Shown in pieces: positions 17,956-26,674 of a stretch of DNA of 64,000 nucleotides. The position numbers were made by a program, and so were the translations under genes. Position 1 is the stretch's first letter; each line of letters starts with the position of its first letter. Source of the stretch: Gammaproteobacteria bacterium (GTDB lineage Bacteria; Pseudomonadota; Gammaproteobacteria; Chromatiales; Chromatiaceae). The stretch covers positions 1-64,000 of the forward strand of contig JAGRGQ010000005.1 of NCBI GenBank assembly GCA_020445405.1, in the 5' to 3' direction. The notes beneath the pieces are model-generated. The model saw only the letters and a list, made by a program, of their open reading frames with translations. It did not search any database and was not told the DNA's origin.

Positions 17956-18070
17956 ATGAACGCAGCGGTAAACCGCAAATGCAGCCATTTTCTGATGCAG
18001 AGTCTGTTGTTTTGGGGATCAGCATCGGTCCTGGTTTGAGCGCCGATCCGGTGATAGCGGCGAACAACAG
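17956..18070 (+). pseudogene. Frameshifted 5' stub of nrtA
   Basis: It opens MNAAVNRKCSHFLMQSLL, against [18 protein letters not shown] in nrtA. A one-base loss after the SLL codons shifts the frame and a TGA follows soon after. The original frame can still be traced on the DNA as GISIGPGLSADPVIA, matching [15 protein letters not shown] in nrtA. Similarity ends near 18070. It retains the start and signal-peptide region but none of the nitrate-binding domain. Confidence 0.88.
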
Positions 18071-18346
18071 GGGATTAACCCTTTTTTCCCGCTGGTAGAA
18101 TAATACGCCAGATCAACAAAACTGTGGTCTGGCTGCTTTTATTCACGAGTCGGTATGCCGTCTCCGGATTGACCGGTGACATGTTCGCCCTCCGGCATCG
18201 GTACGTGCCGATGATGGGTGCCTGGGGTGCAGGCAGGCTCAGTAGTGCCGGCGTTTACCGGGCCAGCCGCTTCAGCGCCTCCGATAACCCTCATCGAGCT
18301 GTAAGAATGCATTGACTGTTGCGCCGATATACGGGAAGAGAGTGTT
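18071..18346. other. Intergenic, nothing clear
   Basis: Between the nrtA stub and the RND transporter gene. A 63-codon open frame at 18124-18315 has no recognisable features, and I do not call it a gene. The transporter promoter presumably lies here. Confidence 0.4.
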
Positions 18347-21109
18347 ATGGAGAGACTGATGGCTTTCGCGATGCGCAACCACAGGCTTGTTCTGGCCTGG
18401 GTGATCGTGATTTCGATTGTCGCCGCAACCCAGCTGCCCTATCTGAAAATTTCCATTTCACCGCAATCGCTGACCATAGAGGACAGTCCCGCACAACGCT
18501 TCTATGAAGATACCGTCGCGACCTTCGGGGTGGACAGAATCACGATCCTCTACATCAGCGATCCGAAGCTGATGAGTCCCGACAAGCTCGCCGCGATAAA
18601 ACCGGTAGTTGCGGCTGTTGAAGAGTTACCGTTCGTCGAAAAGACCAGCAGCCTGTTCTCCGTGGCGGATATCCGGGTGGAGGGTGACCTGGTTACCACC
18701 AGGCCGTTTCTGGATCAGTTGCCCGATACGGTGCAGGCGTCGGAACAGATTCTGGCGAGCGCGCTGAGGAATCCCTTTGTGCGCAAGAATCTTGTCTCGC
18801 CTGACGGAACCGCCATGGCGATCAACGTCTATCTGAAAGACGCGGACCATGCCATCGACCCCGATTACGATGCCCGTGTAACCCACGCACTCGATGCCGC
18901 GATCGCGCCACTGGCCGGAAAAGTGGCGGAGTTCCATCAGATCGGACTGCCTTATATCCGCTCGGCCATCACTTCGGAGATCTCGAAAGAGCAGTTTCAG
19001 ATAGTTTTCGTGGGCTACGCGGTTCTGCTGCTGGTGCTGGCGCTGATGTTCCAGCGAAGATCCGCGCTGATCATCCCGTTCATCACGGCATCGCTCAGCG
19101 TGCTCTGGCTGCTGGGCGCGATGGCGGCACTGGGAATGCCGTTGAGCATGCTGACCGCGATTGTGCCTGTTTTGCTGGTGATCGTGGGGTCGACCGAAGA
19201 TATTCACCTGTTGGCCGAGTACTATAGCGGTATCGCCGCGGATTTGGGCCGCCTGCACGCGGCTAGACGGATGGTGCGGCGCCTGGGGCTTGCGATCGGC
19301 CTGACTTTCCTCACCTCCTATTTCGGTTTTCTCGCGGTGGGCGCCAATCCGATCAGCCTGGTGCGGGAGTTCGGTTTCGTGGCTTCGACCGGTCTGGCGA
19401 TCAATTTCCTGCTGACCGCTGTTCTGGTGCCGGTGTTGCTGCAAATGATAGGTGAGCGCAGCAACCGTTCACGGCAGTACCGGTTTACCGGAAGTTATCT
19501 CCGGTTCAGCGCGGTGTTGACCCGTTTCATTCTTTCCCATCGCCGTTTGATCATCGCATTGAGTATCGCTGTTTTTGCCGGATGCAGCGCGCTGGCCAGT
19601 CGTCTGCATGTCGACAACAGCATCCTCAATTATCTGCCGGAAGATTCGGTGGTGAGGGAGAGGGCGGCAAACCTCAGTCATACGCTCGCCGGAATCTATG
19701 TTTTTCAAATAGTCATCGACGGACATATCGACAATGCGTTCGAGCGCGTTCGGTATCTGCAGGAGATAGTGAAAATTCAGCGTTATATCGAGCGGCATAC
19801 ACCGTTCGACCACAGCATCTCTTTCGCCGATTACCTGGCCATGCTGAACAGCGCGGTCAACGAAACGGGCCGTCCCGAATTGCCGGATGAGGATGAAGTT
19901 GTGGAGACGTTGATGTTGTTCGTCGGCCCGGACAATGCGCGCGAATATCTCTCCCCTGACGGCAGCAAAACCAGCATCGCGGTGAGGCATGGCATCGACG
20001 AAACCAATGAACTGCGCAAAGCCATCAGGCAACTCGAGGCTTACATAGCAGAAAACGTCGATTCCGATCTGATGGTCAAGGTTACCGGTCAGTCCGTTCT
20101 CGCCAGCGAAGCGGTGAACGATCTGATAGTGGGACAAATCAAATCCCTGTCGCTGATCATCATTGCGATATTCGCGGTTGTCTCACTGTTGTTCGTTACC
20201 ACGAAGGCCGGCCTGATCGCGGTCACGATCAATGCGTTCCCGATTGTCGGCCTGTTCGGCGTAATGGCACTGACCGGCATCTCCCTCGACTCGGCCACCT
20301 CGATGATCGCAGCGATAGCCGTGGGTGTCGGTGTCGATCACACCATGCATTTCATGGTTCGTTACAACCAGCACCTGAAAACCAGTGCCGACGAAATGAC
20401 GGCAATCAGCCGCACCGTGATCAGTGAGGCCAGGCCTATTGGCACGGCGACGATAGCGCTCGCGGCTGGATTTGGCGCGCTCTGCTGGTCAAATTTTCCA
20501 CCTGTCTTCTCCTTCGGCATGCTCAGCGCAATGATGATGCTGTTCGCCTTCCTGGCAACATTCGTGCTGGGGCCGGTGATGCTCTCATATATCCGGCTGA
20601 TAACGATTTGGGATCTGTTGGGTGCCAGCATGCGCAATGAGCTTTCCCACTCGTGCCCACTGTTCAGCGGCATGCGTCCTTTGCAAATCCGGCGGGTTAT
20701 CCTTTTGGGCCGCGTATCCTGCTACCAGGATGGAGAACGGCTGATGCGGCGCGGTGAACTGGGCCGCTCCCTGTTCGTTCTTCTGAAAGGCCATGTGATA
20801 ATCGAGTCGGCAAAAACGGATGGCACGTTCGACAGGATCAGGGCGGCGTCGGTCGGCGAAGTCTTTGGACTGGCCGCGCTGATGTGCGGCAAGCCCCGCG
20901 TCGCGACTGCGACCGCAGTCGGCGACGTGGAAGTGCTGGCACTGGACTGGACCCGTATACAACGAATCTCCAGATTTTTTCCACGCAGTGCCTACCAGCT
21001 GTTTAAAAATCTCTCAATGATCATGGGGGACAGATTGACGGAGCAAACATTTCCGGCTGCCGAAAAAAGGCCGGACAGGGTGCTGGTCTCCGAAACGGCT
21101 GCGGAGTGA
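18347..21109 (+). CDS. RND/MMPL-type transporter with cyclic-nucleotide-binding tail
   Basis: A 920-residue inner-membrane protein. Two RND-type halves each have a single membrane segment, a periplasmic domain and a bundle of membrane segments (for example around VPVLLVIVGSTEDIHLLAEYY and IAVGVGVDHTMHFMVRYN). The SSD-like arrangement suggests lipid or hydrophobic-compound export (MMPL/HpnN-like). After the last membrane segment, residues about 785-890 form a cNMP-binding domain: ERLMRRGELGRSLFVLLKG, GEVFGLAALMCGKPRVATA. Glu and Arg stand where phosphate-binding residues lie in CRP-type domains. Transport may therefore be gated by a nucleotide (inference). The substrate is unknown. Confidence 0.85.
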   Translation: MERLMAFAMRNHRLVLAWVIVISIVAATQLPYLKISISPQSLTIEDSPAQRFYEDTVATFGVDRITILYISDPKLMSPDKLAAIKPVVAAVEELPFVEKTSSLFSVADIRVEGDLVTTRPFLDQLPDTVQASEQILASALRNPFVRKNLVSPDGTAMAINVYLKDADHAIDPDYDARVTHALDAAIAPLAGKVAEFHQIGLPYIRSAITSEISKEQFQIVFVGYAVLLLVLALMFQRRSALIIPFITASLSVLWLLGAMAALGMPLSMLTAIVPVLLVIVGSTEDIHLLAEYYSGIAADLGRLHAARRMVRRLGLAIGLTFLTSYFGFLAVGANPISLVREFGFVASTGLAINFLLTAVLVPVLLQMIGERSNRSRQYRFTGSYLRFSAVLTRFILSHRRLIIALSIAVFAGCSALASRLHVDNSILNYLPEDSVVRERAANLSHTLAGIYVFQIVIDGHIDNAFERVRYLQEIVKIQRYIERHTPFDHSISFADYLAMLNSAVNETGRPELPDEDEVVETLMLFVGPDNAREYLSPDGSKTSIAVRHGIDETNELRKAIRQLEAYIAENVDSDLMVKVTGQSVLASEAVNDLIVGQIKSLSLIIIAIFAVVSLLFVTTKAGLIAVTINAFPIVGLFGVMALTGISLDSATSMIAAIAVGVGVDHTMHFMVRYNQHLKTSADEMTAISRTVISEARPIGTATIALAAGFGALCWSNFPPVFSFGMLSAMMMLFAFLATFVLGPVMLSYIRLITIWDLLGASMRNELSHSCPLFSGMRPLQIRRVILLGRVSCYQDGERLMRRGELGRSLFVLLKGHVIIESAKTDGTFDRIRAASVGEVFGLAALMCGKPRVATATAVGDVEVLALDWTRIQRISRFFPRSAYQLFKNLSMIMGDRLTEQTFPAAEKRPDRVLVSETAAE

Positions 21110-21214
21110 CCTGCTGGCTCGCCCTGCGGGAAGCGGGGCGCACCTTCCATTTTTCAATTCACCCGCATAGATTGTAAACAGGCGTGAAACCGTGGATGCC
21201 TCCGTGCCCGCTGC

Positions 21215-21652
21215 TTATTCGACGATTATCGTGATCTTCTCCGATATCAGCGGCGGATCCTGCGGTTCGTGCTGCTCGTCACCCAGCAGCAACTGCAGCG
21301 TGTGTCTGCCGGGACGCAGTTCCAGCAGGGCTTCCGTCTCTGCCCGATCGAAATGGATATGCCGTGAGTCCCTGGGAATGGGTTCGTCCAGATCCGGCAG
21401 CTGATCCACGTCCACCAGCAGGTGATGGTGTCCGGCCGTATGCCGTCGCCGGCCGGTCGTCCCGGCGGGTGTGATGCCAAAACCGCTGATCCCGAATTGC
21501 ACCTTGAACGGACTCTCCACCACCGCCCCGTCGGCCAGGCCGATGAAATAGACCTTTGCGTTCCCGGGCGGTGAGTGCGCGCCCGCGCCGGGGGTTGTCA
21601 GCGCAAGCACCAGGGTGATGGCCGCAACGGATATCCTGTTACGCATTTTCAT
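21215..21652 (-). CDS. DUF4399 periplasmic protein
   Basis: A 145-residue secreted protein with a signal peptide cleaved near GAGA-HS. The family motif is clear: VYFIGLADGAVV near the start, the His cluster HHHLLVDV, then HIHFDRAETE and LQLLLGDEQHEPQDPP. The many His residues suggest metal contact, but the family has no proven function that I know of. It is the last gene of a leftward cluster with a DUF411 protein (3 bases upstream), a cytochrome c and a Cys-rich protein. Confidence 0.88.
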   Translation of the reverse strand: MKMRNRISVAAITLVLALTTPGAGAHSPPGNAKVYFIGLADGAVVESPFKVQFGISGFGITPAGTTGRRRHTAGHHHLLVDVDQLPDLDEPIPRDSRHIHFDRAETEALLELRPGRHTLQLLLGDEQHEPQDPPLISEKITIIVE

Positions 21653-21655
21653 CTT

Positions 21656-22153
21656 CTACTGATTATGACTGGAGTAAACGGATATTTTTCCGCCGCGCTG
21701 AAAGGTCAATACGTCATATGGCTCTGTGCGCGGACCTTCCATACCGGGTGATCCCATCGGCATCCCGGGCGCGCTCAGGCCTGAAACATCGGGCTTTTCG
21801 CTGATCAGACGTTTGATGTCATCGGCTGGTACGTGACCTTCGATCACATAGTGACCAACCTTCGCCGTGTGGCAGGACTGGAGTTGCACTGGCACACCCA
21901 GTTCCGTTTTTATCGGATTCATATCGAGCCGGTCATGGACCTCCACGGAAAAACCATTTTTCTCCAGATGCTTCACCCACTCCTTGCAGCAACCGCAGGT
22001 CGGACTTTTATAGACCACCACATCGGTTGCTCTTGCCGCTTGTTGGCTCAGTAGTACACCTCCTGCCACCAGCGCCACCACCACGGGCAGCCAGGTCGTC
22101 CATTTTCCGAATCCGGGGGACCTTTTTGGCGTTGCATTTTTCTTCTTTGTCAT
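21656..22153 (-). CDS. DUF411 metal-binding protein
   Basis: A 165-residue protein with an N-terminal membrane anchor or signal (about 19-40). The DUF411 domain carries the thioredoxin-like SPTCGCCKEWVKHL near residue 50, followed by SCHTAKVGHYVIEGHVPADDI. The C-terminal tail is rich in Met, Gly and Pro (PGMPMGSPGMEGP), which suits copper binding. DUF411 proteins occur in copper-resistance loci. It lies 30 bases downstream of the cytochrome c gene. Copper handling is an inference from family and tail. Confidence 0.88.
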   Translation of the reverse strand: MTKKKNATPKRSPGFGKWTTWLPVVVALVAGGVLLSQQAARATDVVVYKSPTCGCCKEWVKHLEKNGFSVEVHDRLDMNPIKTELGVPVQLQSCHTAKVGHYVIEGHVPADDIKRLISEKPDVSGLSAPGMPMGSPGMEGPRTEPYDVLTFQRGGKISVYSSHNQ

Positions 22154-22183
22154 AAATTAACTCCCAAGCATTTCATTAAGGCG

Positions 22184-22690
22184 TCAGCCTTTATTGATTG
22201 ACTGTATCGGTTTACCGGACTGTTCATTCCGCTCATGCCAGACGCGGTAGATCTCGTCGGACCAGTGGGATTGCACCCAGGCCAGTATGTCATCAATCTG
22301 CCGGCTGTTCAGTTTGTCGCCGAAACCGGGCATGCTCCCCCCCAATGGCACTCCCCCCACTCTGACCGTCCGGCGCAGGATGGATAAGGGGTGGTGCCAG
22401 GTATGCGCGGTACCGTTGAGAGGCGGTGGCGGATACTTCCCGTCGGCACCCGTTTCGCGCCAGTTGGCGGTGCCCGACGCATCCGGTTTATGGCAGCTGG
22501 CACAGTACTCCTGGAACAATGCATTGCCGCTGGCGCTCTGCGCCCGGGTGTACCAACGATCGATTGGCAGCGCCTGCGACACCGCAGCCGGTTTTGCAAC
22601 ACCGGTTGCCGCGGCTTTCTGGTCATCGCAACCGGCCAATAGAGCCAAACCAGGCAGCAACAGCAATATTAATGATTTTTCTTTCATCAT
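22184..22690 (-). CDS. Class I cytochrome c lipoprotein
   Basis: A 168-residue lipoprotein (lipobox LLAGC near residue 21) with one c-type haem motif, CASCH, and a likely axial Met in GSMPGFGDKL. It should be a periplasmic membrane-tethered electron carrier. The start is preceded by GAGGAGA. It sits between the Cys-rich protein and DUF411. Cytochromes of this kind accompany copper-export loci and could pass electrons to a terminal oxidase. The partner is not in the window. Confidence 0.88.
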   Translation of the reverse strand: MMKEKSLILLLLPGLALLAGCDDQKAAATGVAKPAAVSQALPIDRWYTRAQSASGNALFQEYCASCHKPDASGTANWRETGADGKYPPPPLNGTAHTWHHPLSILRRTVRVGGVPLGGSMPGFGDKLNSRQIDDILAWVQSHWSDEIYRVWHERNEQSGKPIQSINKG

Positions 22691-22917
22691 TCTCCTCTAC
22701 CTCCATAGCGCCGGCCTCCGCCGTAATACGCACTCCAGGGACGGAGAGATGGCGGGGGGACGCGGTGTCCAGGGTGCTCTTCCCCCCGAATGTTGGAACA
22801 TGAATGCCTTGCAAGGCGCTGTTCTTTCTCTGCAGGGAGCCAGCCAACGACGCACGGCTGACGGATCGTCAACGGACTGAACCGGGCGGGCGATGTCAGC
22901 CGGCGATCACTGCCGGC

Positions 22918-23313
22918 TCAGGCGCAGCCGCAGGCAGGCCAGGCCCTTGGCGGGCGGAAAAGATAAGAGGAGAGTTGCGCTTCAAAACCGGCGTCCGTTT
23001 GCATCGGCACGGCAGCGGCGGATCGGTATGTGGGCAGCGGGAGAGTTGGCAGCAACGCCAGTGCACAGGCAGCACAATGACCGGATGCACAACCCTGTCC
23101 ATTACAGCCGGTATCCCTGTTGCACCGTTCACAATCCTGAACCGCAGCATGTTCAGCCGCAATGAATCGGCCATCATGGTCGGCCGCCATCTGAATGACG
23201 CCTTCTGGCTGGCCAGGGAGATCGACCAAACCCGCCATCGCGCCCTGCAGTGGAGCCAGCCCCACAAGGAGGGCAAGCAGAACAGCCAGTTGTTTCTTAA
23301 TCGATCGGCGCAT
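22918..23313 (-). CDS. Small Cys-rich secreted protein
   Basis: A 131-residue protein with a signal peptide (hydrophobic run to about AMA, residue 27). A Cys cluster follows: CERC, CNGQGCASGHCAAC. A typical end, LSSYLFRPPRAWPACGCA, closes it. The spacing suggests a soft-metal binding protein, and I have the impression that similar short proteins occur beside copper genes. No named family is recalled. It is the first gene of the leftward cluster, separated by 227 bases from the cytochrome gene; I see no gene in that gap. Confidence 0.68.
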   Translation of the reverse strand: MRRSIKKQLAVLLALLVGLAPLQGAMAGLVDLPGQPEGVIQMAADHDGRFIAAEHAAVQDCERCNRDTGCNGQGCASGHCAACALALLPTLPLPTYRSAAAVPMQTDAGFEAQLSSYLFRPPRAWPACGCA

Positions 23314-23563
23314 GCAGCCAGATATTACCGAGATTCATCGTGATTTCAACTGGCAGGCCCGGCAACAGCGCAGGAGAAAAGCCTGCCTGGCGATGGTTGC
23401 CGCGCCGGACCGGTTCAATCTCCAAGTAAAATACAAGAAATCCCCAAGTCTTCTCCAAGAACAGGCTGCTCTTCCCCGCTAAAGTACGTTACACCAGCGC
23501 AACGAACCTAACATCCAAAGCGCGGTAACCATTGAACATTATGACCACCGAGGAGAATTTACC

Positions 23564-24400
23564 ATGACCAACCTGGCAATCGACACCACCACCATGCAAC
23601 CCGACTACACCGCGATCAAGGCCAAGCAGCAGGCGACCTGGGGCGCAGGCAACTACGGCCGCATCGGCGTCACGCTGCAGATCACCGGAGAGCAATTGTG
23701 CGAAACGATGGATCTGCGTGCGGGTCGCAGTGTGCTCGACGTGGCGGCCGGAAACGGCAACGTGACGCTGGCTGCCGCCCGACGCTTCTGCAGAGTGACT
23801 TCAACCGACTATGTCGACAGCCTGCTGCGCCAGTCCGAACAGCGTGCGCTGGTGGAGGGCATGTCGATCGACTATCGTCTCGCCGACGCCGAGAACCTGC
23901 CTTTCGAGGACGGCCGGTTCGACCATGTGGTATCGACTTTCGGTGTGATGTTCGCGCCGGACCAGGCGAAAGCCAGTGCCGAACTCGCCCGCGTGTGCCG
24001 CTCCGGTGGCAGCATCGGTATGGCCAACTGGACGCCCGACGGCTTCATCGGACATCTGTTCAAGACCATCGGCCGTTACGTGCCCCCGCCGCAGGGTGTC
24101 AATTCGCCGGCTGCCTGGGGTACGCGCGAGTTTATCGGCAGGCATTTTGGCGCGGTCGCGGAAAAAATCGACATCCAGTCGCGCATGTTCAATTTCCGCT
24201 ACCCGTCGGCTGCCCATTGGCTCGATCTGTTCCGTACCTACTATGGTCCGGTGCACAAGGCATTCGCGGCACTGCCCGACGAAAAACAGCAGAGTCTGGC
24301 GGAGGATATCCTCAGCCTGGTCGAGTCATTCAATGTTGCCGATGACGGCAGCGTGCTGATTCCTTCCGAATACCTGGAAATAGTCATTACCAGGAAATAG
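23564..24400 (+). CDS. SAM-dependent class I methyltransferase
   Basis: A 278-residue cytoplasmic enzyme. Motif I is VLDVAAGNGNVTLAAA (near 58-73), followed by the acidic STDYVDSLL and the post-motif LPFEDGRFDHVVSTFGVMF, as in UbiE-like methyltransferases. A strong GGAG lies 9 bases before the ATG. It stands alone with its own terminator and converges with the multidomain gene to the right. The substrate is unknown. Confidence 0.88.
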   Translation: MTNLAIDTTTMQPDYTAIKAKQQATWGAGNYGRIGVTLQITGEQLCETMDLRAGRSVLDVAAGNGNVTLAAARRFCRVTSTDYVDSLLRQSEQRALVEGMSIDYRLADAENLPFEDGRFDHVVSTFGVMFAPDQAKASAELARVCRSGGSIGMANWTPDGFIGHLFKTIGRYVPPPQGVNSPAAWGTREFIGRHFGAVAEKIDIQSRMFNFRYPSAAHWLDLFRTYYGPVHKAFAALPDEKQQSLAEDILSLVESFNVADDGSVLIPSEYLEIVITRK

Positions 24401-24413
24401 GCTGCACCGGCTG

Positions 24414-24442
24414 CCCCGCGCCTGTGGCGCGGGGTTTTTTTT
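24414..24442 (+). terminator. Intrinsic terminator of the methyltransferase gene
   Basis: Stem CCCCGCGCC / GGCGCGGGG with loop TGT, then eight T residues. It starts 13 bases after the stop codon. Confidence 0.93.
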
Positions 24443-24504
24443 GCTGATGGAGATATCGGGTGGGTATCCGGTTCCTACCACGCAACCTGACCGGAATTAT
24501 CCTG

Positions 24505-26145
24505 CTATGCAGTGGCGCGGCTTGCGCTGAACAGGTTTATCCCGCCATTGCCGGCAGGAAGGTCAAATCGGCCCAGCGCCCGGATCTCGAGACCGGCCCC
24601 TGCGATCAGGTCCTTGACAGTTTCGGACAGGATCGCCTGTCCGCCGGGCGCCAGTCTGCTGATCTGTTCGACCCTGTCGACGGTTTCACCCGACAGCGCA
24701 TTGTCGTTGATCAAAACCACGCCGGTGTGTATGCCGCAGTGTGGGTTCAGCGCCATGGCCCGCAGCCTGTCAATGATCTCGCAGGCGCAATGCACGGCAC
24801 GCGCAGGGCCGTCGAAAGCCGCCAGGCTTGCGGATACGGTACGCCCCCGATAGTGGCTTATGCACCGGTCCACCGCGCTTTGGGCTTCATCGAACGGGCC
24901 GTCCGGGCCTTCCGGCAGGCCTGCGCCCGGATGCACCGAAAGCAGCGTGGTCAGAATCGTGTCGAGCGCGGCCGGCAGCGGGCCGTCGCCGATGAAATCG
25001 GCAATCGCCCCGATGATGGCATCGCTGTCACCGACCCAGGGCAGGTGGTCCCTGCCGGGCAGTTCAACATAGCGCGCCCGTGGAATCCTGTCCGCCAGTA
25101 AGCGCCCCGCTTCGATATCGATCAATACGTCCTCATTGCGATGTATCACCAGTGTGGGAATGCCGATCGTGGGCAGGATGTCGGTGATGTCGATTTCGCT
25201 GTTCATTTTCATCAGCGCAATCGCCGCCCCGGGCGTGGCGCCCAGGCGTTCGAATTGTCCCCACCAGCGCTTCGCCGCTTCGTCCTGACCAACACTGGGG
25301 GCGAACATCGGCAGACTCTCGCCACTGCCCCAGGCTGATTCCACGTAGTCGAACAACCCCTGCAGCTCCCCGGGTGTCTTGTACCAGTAGAAGAAACGGG
25401 AAAAGGCGCCATAGAGCACGAGACCGGAGCAGCGCTCCGGATGGGTCGCGGCAAACAGCGTTGCCAGCGATCCTCCCTCGGAAATCCCCATGATGCAGGC
25501 CTTGTCCAGGCCGACCGCATCCATGACCGCACGAACGTCGTCCATGCGTACATCGAAACTCGGCAGTGGATAGACGGTGTCGGATAGTCCGGTGCCGCGT
25601 TTGTCGAACATGACGACCCGTGCGAATTTGCCGATATCCTGCAGCCAGGCGGCCATTTGCGGATTGTCCCAGTAATTGTCGACATGCGAGATGAAGCCGG
25701 GAACCAGCACCAGGTCGGCCGGACCGCTGCCGAATACCTGGTAGGCGACATGCACGTCGCCGCTTTTTGCATAGCGGGTTGTCGGCCGGTTCACGGCACC
25801 GGCCCTGTCCGGGACTGTCTGAACGGATTCGCACGAACCGGGATCGAGTTCGGCGACGAACTGAAATCCGCGCCCGTGTACGGTACGAATCACGCGTTGG
25901 GCCTTGCCATCGTCGCCGACAAGCTTGCGTACGGCCTTGATGTAACCGCTCAAAGTGGTATCGGAAACCACCCGGTTTTTCCAGATCGCTTCAAAAATCT
26001 CGTCGCGGGAGACGAAGCGGTTACGATTGTGCAGCAGAAACACCAATAGCTCGAATACCTGTGGCTGGGCGTCCAGCAACCGGCCCTCATGACGGATCTC
26101 GAAATTGGAGTCGTTTACCTCGTAACCGTCAAAGAAAAATATCAT
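24505..26145 (-). CDS. Winged-helix / alpha-beta hydrolase / half-cyclase fusion
   Basis: A 546-residue three-part protein. Residues 1-100 are an OmpR/CadC-type winged helix (FELLVFLLHNRNRFVSRDEIFEAIW, RVIRTVHGRGFQFVAEL). Residues about 125-385 are an alpha/beta hydrolase with nucleophile Ser222 in GISEGG, an acidic candidate upstream of it, and His in GRDHLPW. Residues about 430-540 match the second half of class III nucleotidyl cyclase domains (AAFDGPARAVHCACEI, GIHTGVV, GGQAILSETVKDLIAG). The first half with the metal-binding Asp residues is missing. It is likely a DNA-binding regulator sensing a small molecule through a hydrolase fold. No DNA target is evident. Confidence 0.85.
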   Translation of the reverse strand: MIFFFDGYEVNDSNFEIRHEGRLLDAQPQVFELLVFLLHNRNRFVSRDEIFEAIWKNRVVSDTTLSGYIKAVRKLVGDDGKAQRVIRTVHGRGFQFVAELDPGSCESVQTVPDRAGAVNRPTTRYAKSGDVHVAYQVFGSGPADLVLVPGFISHVDNYWDNPQMAAWLQDIGKFARVVMFDKRGTGLSDTVYPLPSFDVRMDDVRAVMDAVGLDKACIMGISEGGSLATLFAATHPERCSGLVLYGAFSRFFYWYKTPGELQGLFDYVESAWGSGESLPMFAPSVGQDEAAKRWWGQFERLGATPGAAIALMKMNSEIDITDILPTIGIPTLVIHRNEDVLIDIEAGRLLADRIPRARYVELPGRDHLPWVGDSDAIIGAIADFIGDGPLPAALDTILTTLLSVHPGAGLPEGPDGPFDEAQSAVDRCISHYRGRTVSASLAAFDGPARAVHCACEIIDRLRAMALNPHCGIHTGVVLINDNALSGETVDRVEQISRLAPGGQAILSETVKDLIAGAGLEIRALGRFDLPAGNGGINLFSASRATA

Positions 26146-26674
26146 CGCCCACTCAACCCCTGTCAGTGTGTGTCTCGCTCAAATCATTTTTCCTCTGCGG
26201 AAAACGGGCTCGGAGCGGATTTTCCGGAATCGCGTCGGAGCGGGTCTGCGGCAGATCCGCGTTGTCATTGTTGTGGTCAGCGCTGGGTCGAACCACAGTA
26301 ACTGATCGTATTTTATTGTCATTCACGGGACAACAGTATAAAGACCGCGGTTTTATCGCGCTTGGATATGCTTCGACACCGGCAGAAAACCGTGATCTTT
26401 CTCCCAACCCCCGCAGGGGTCGATGCCGGCTCTTCCGACCCGTCGCCGGTTCAGACCCGCAATCAGCGAACGGCCGAGGGGGAAAAACTGGAAAAAGAAA
26501 AACAGAGTAGTCCATAATCCAGCCGGCGGGACGGGTCAATTTGCGATGCAGATCCCGGGTCAGTTTTCAGTGCAATGGACCGCTTGATTTCCGTGTTGTC
26601 CGGCTCCGGGGTCGGTTGAAACCATTCGGCCTTTGTTTTGTCCATCATGGGTAGTGACAGCGGGGTGAGGAGCT
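26146..26674. other. Intergenic region, nothing clear
   Basis: About 530 bases between the divergent multidomain regulator and the aldo-keto reductase. Short open frames here have no family features or ribosome-binding sites. Promoters for both genes are expected. Confidence 0.4.

Larger units (their letters stand above)
17517..18070 (+). repeat. Long direct repeat, copy 2 (leader plus nrtA stub)
   Basis: Imperfect copy of 6731-7300. It keeps the NtrC palindrome and the sigma-54 promoter without change and keeps a working-looking terminator, but the protein-coding part is broken. No intact nitrate gene follows. Confidence 0.92.

Noticed and set aside
18124-18315. 63-codon open frame between the nrtA stub and the RND gene
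   Set aside because: No family motif, no good ribosome-binding site and a composition of random type. Kept as intergenic.
21119-21145. GC-rich imperfect hairpin between the convergent RND and DUF4399 genes
   Set aside because: Weak stem and no T tract. A bidirectional terminator is possible but not shown.
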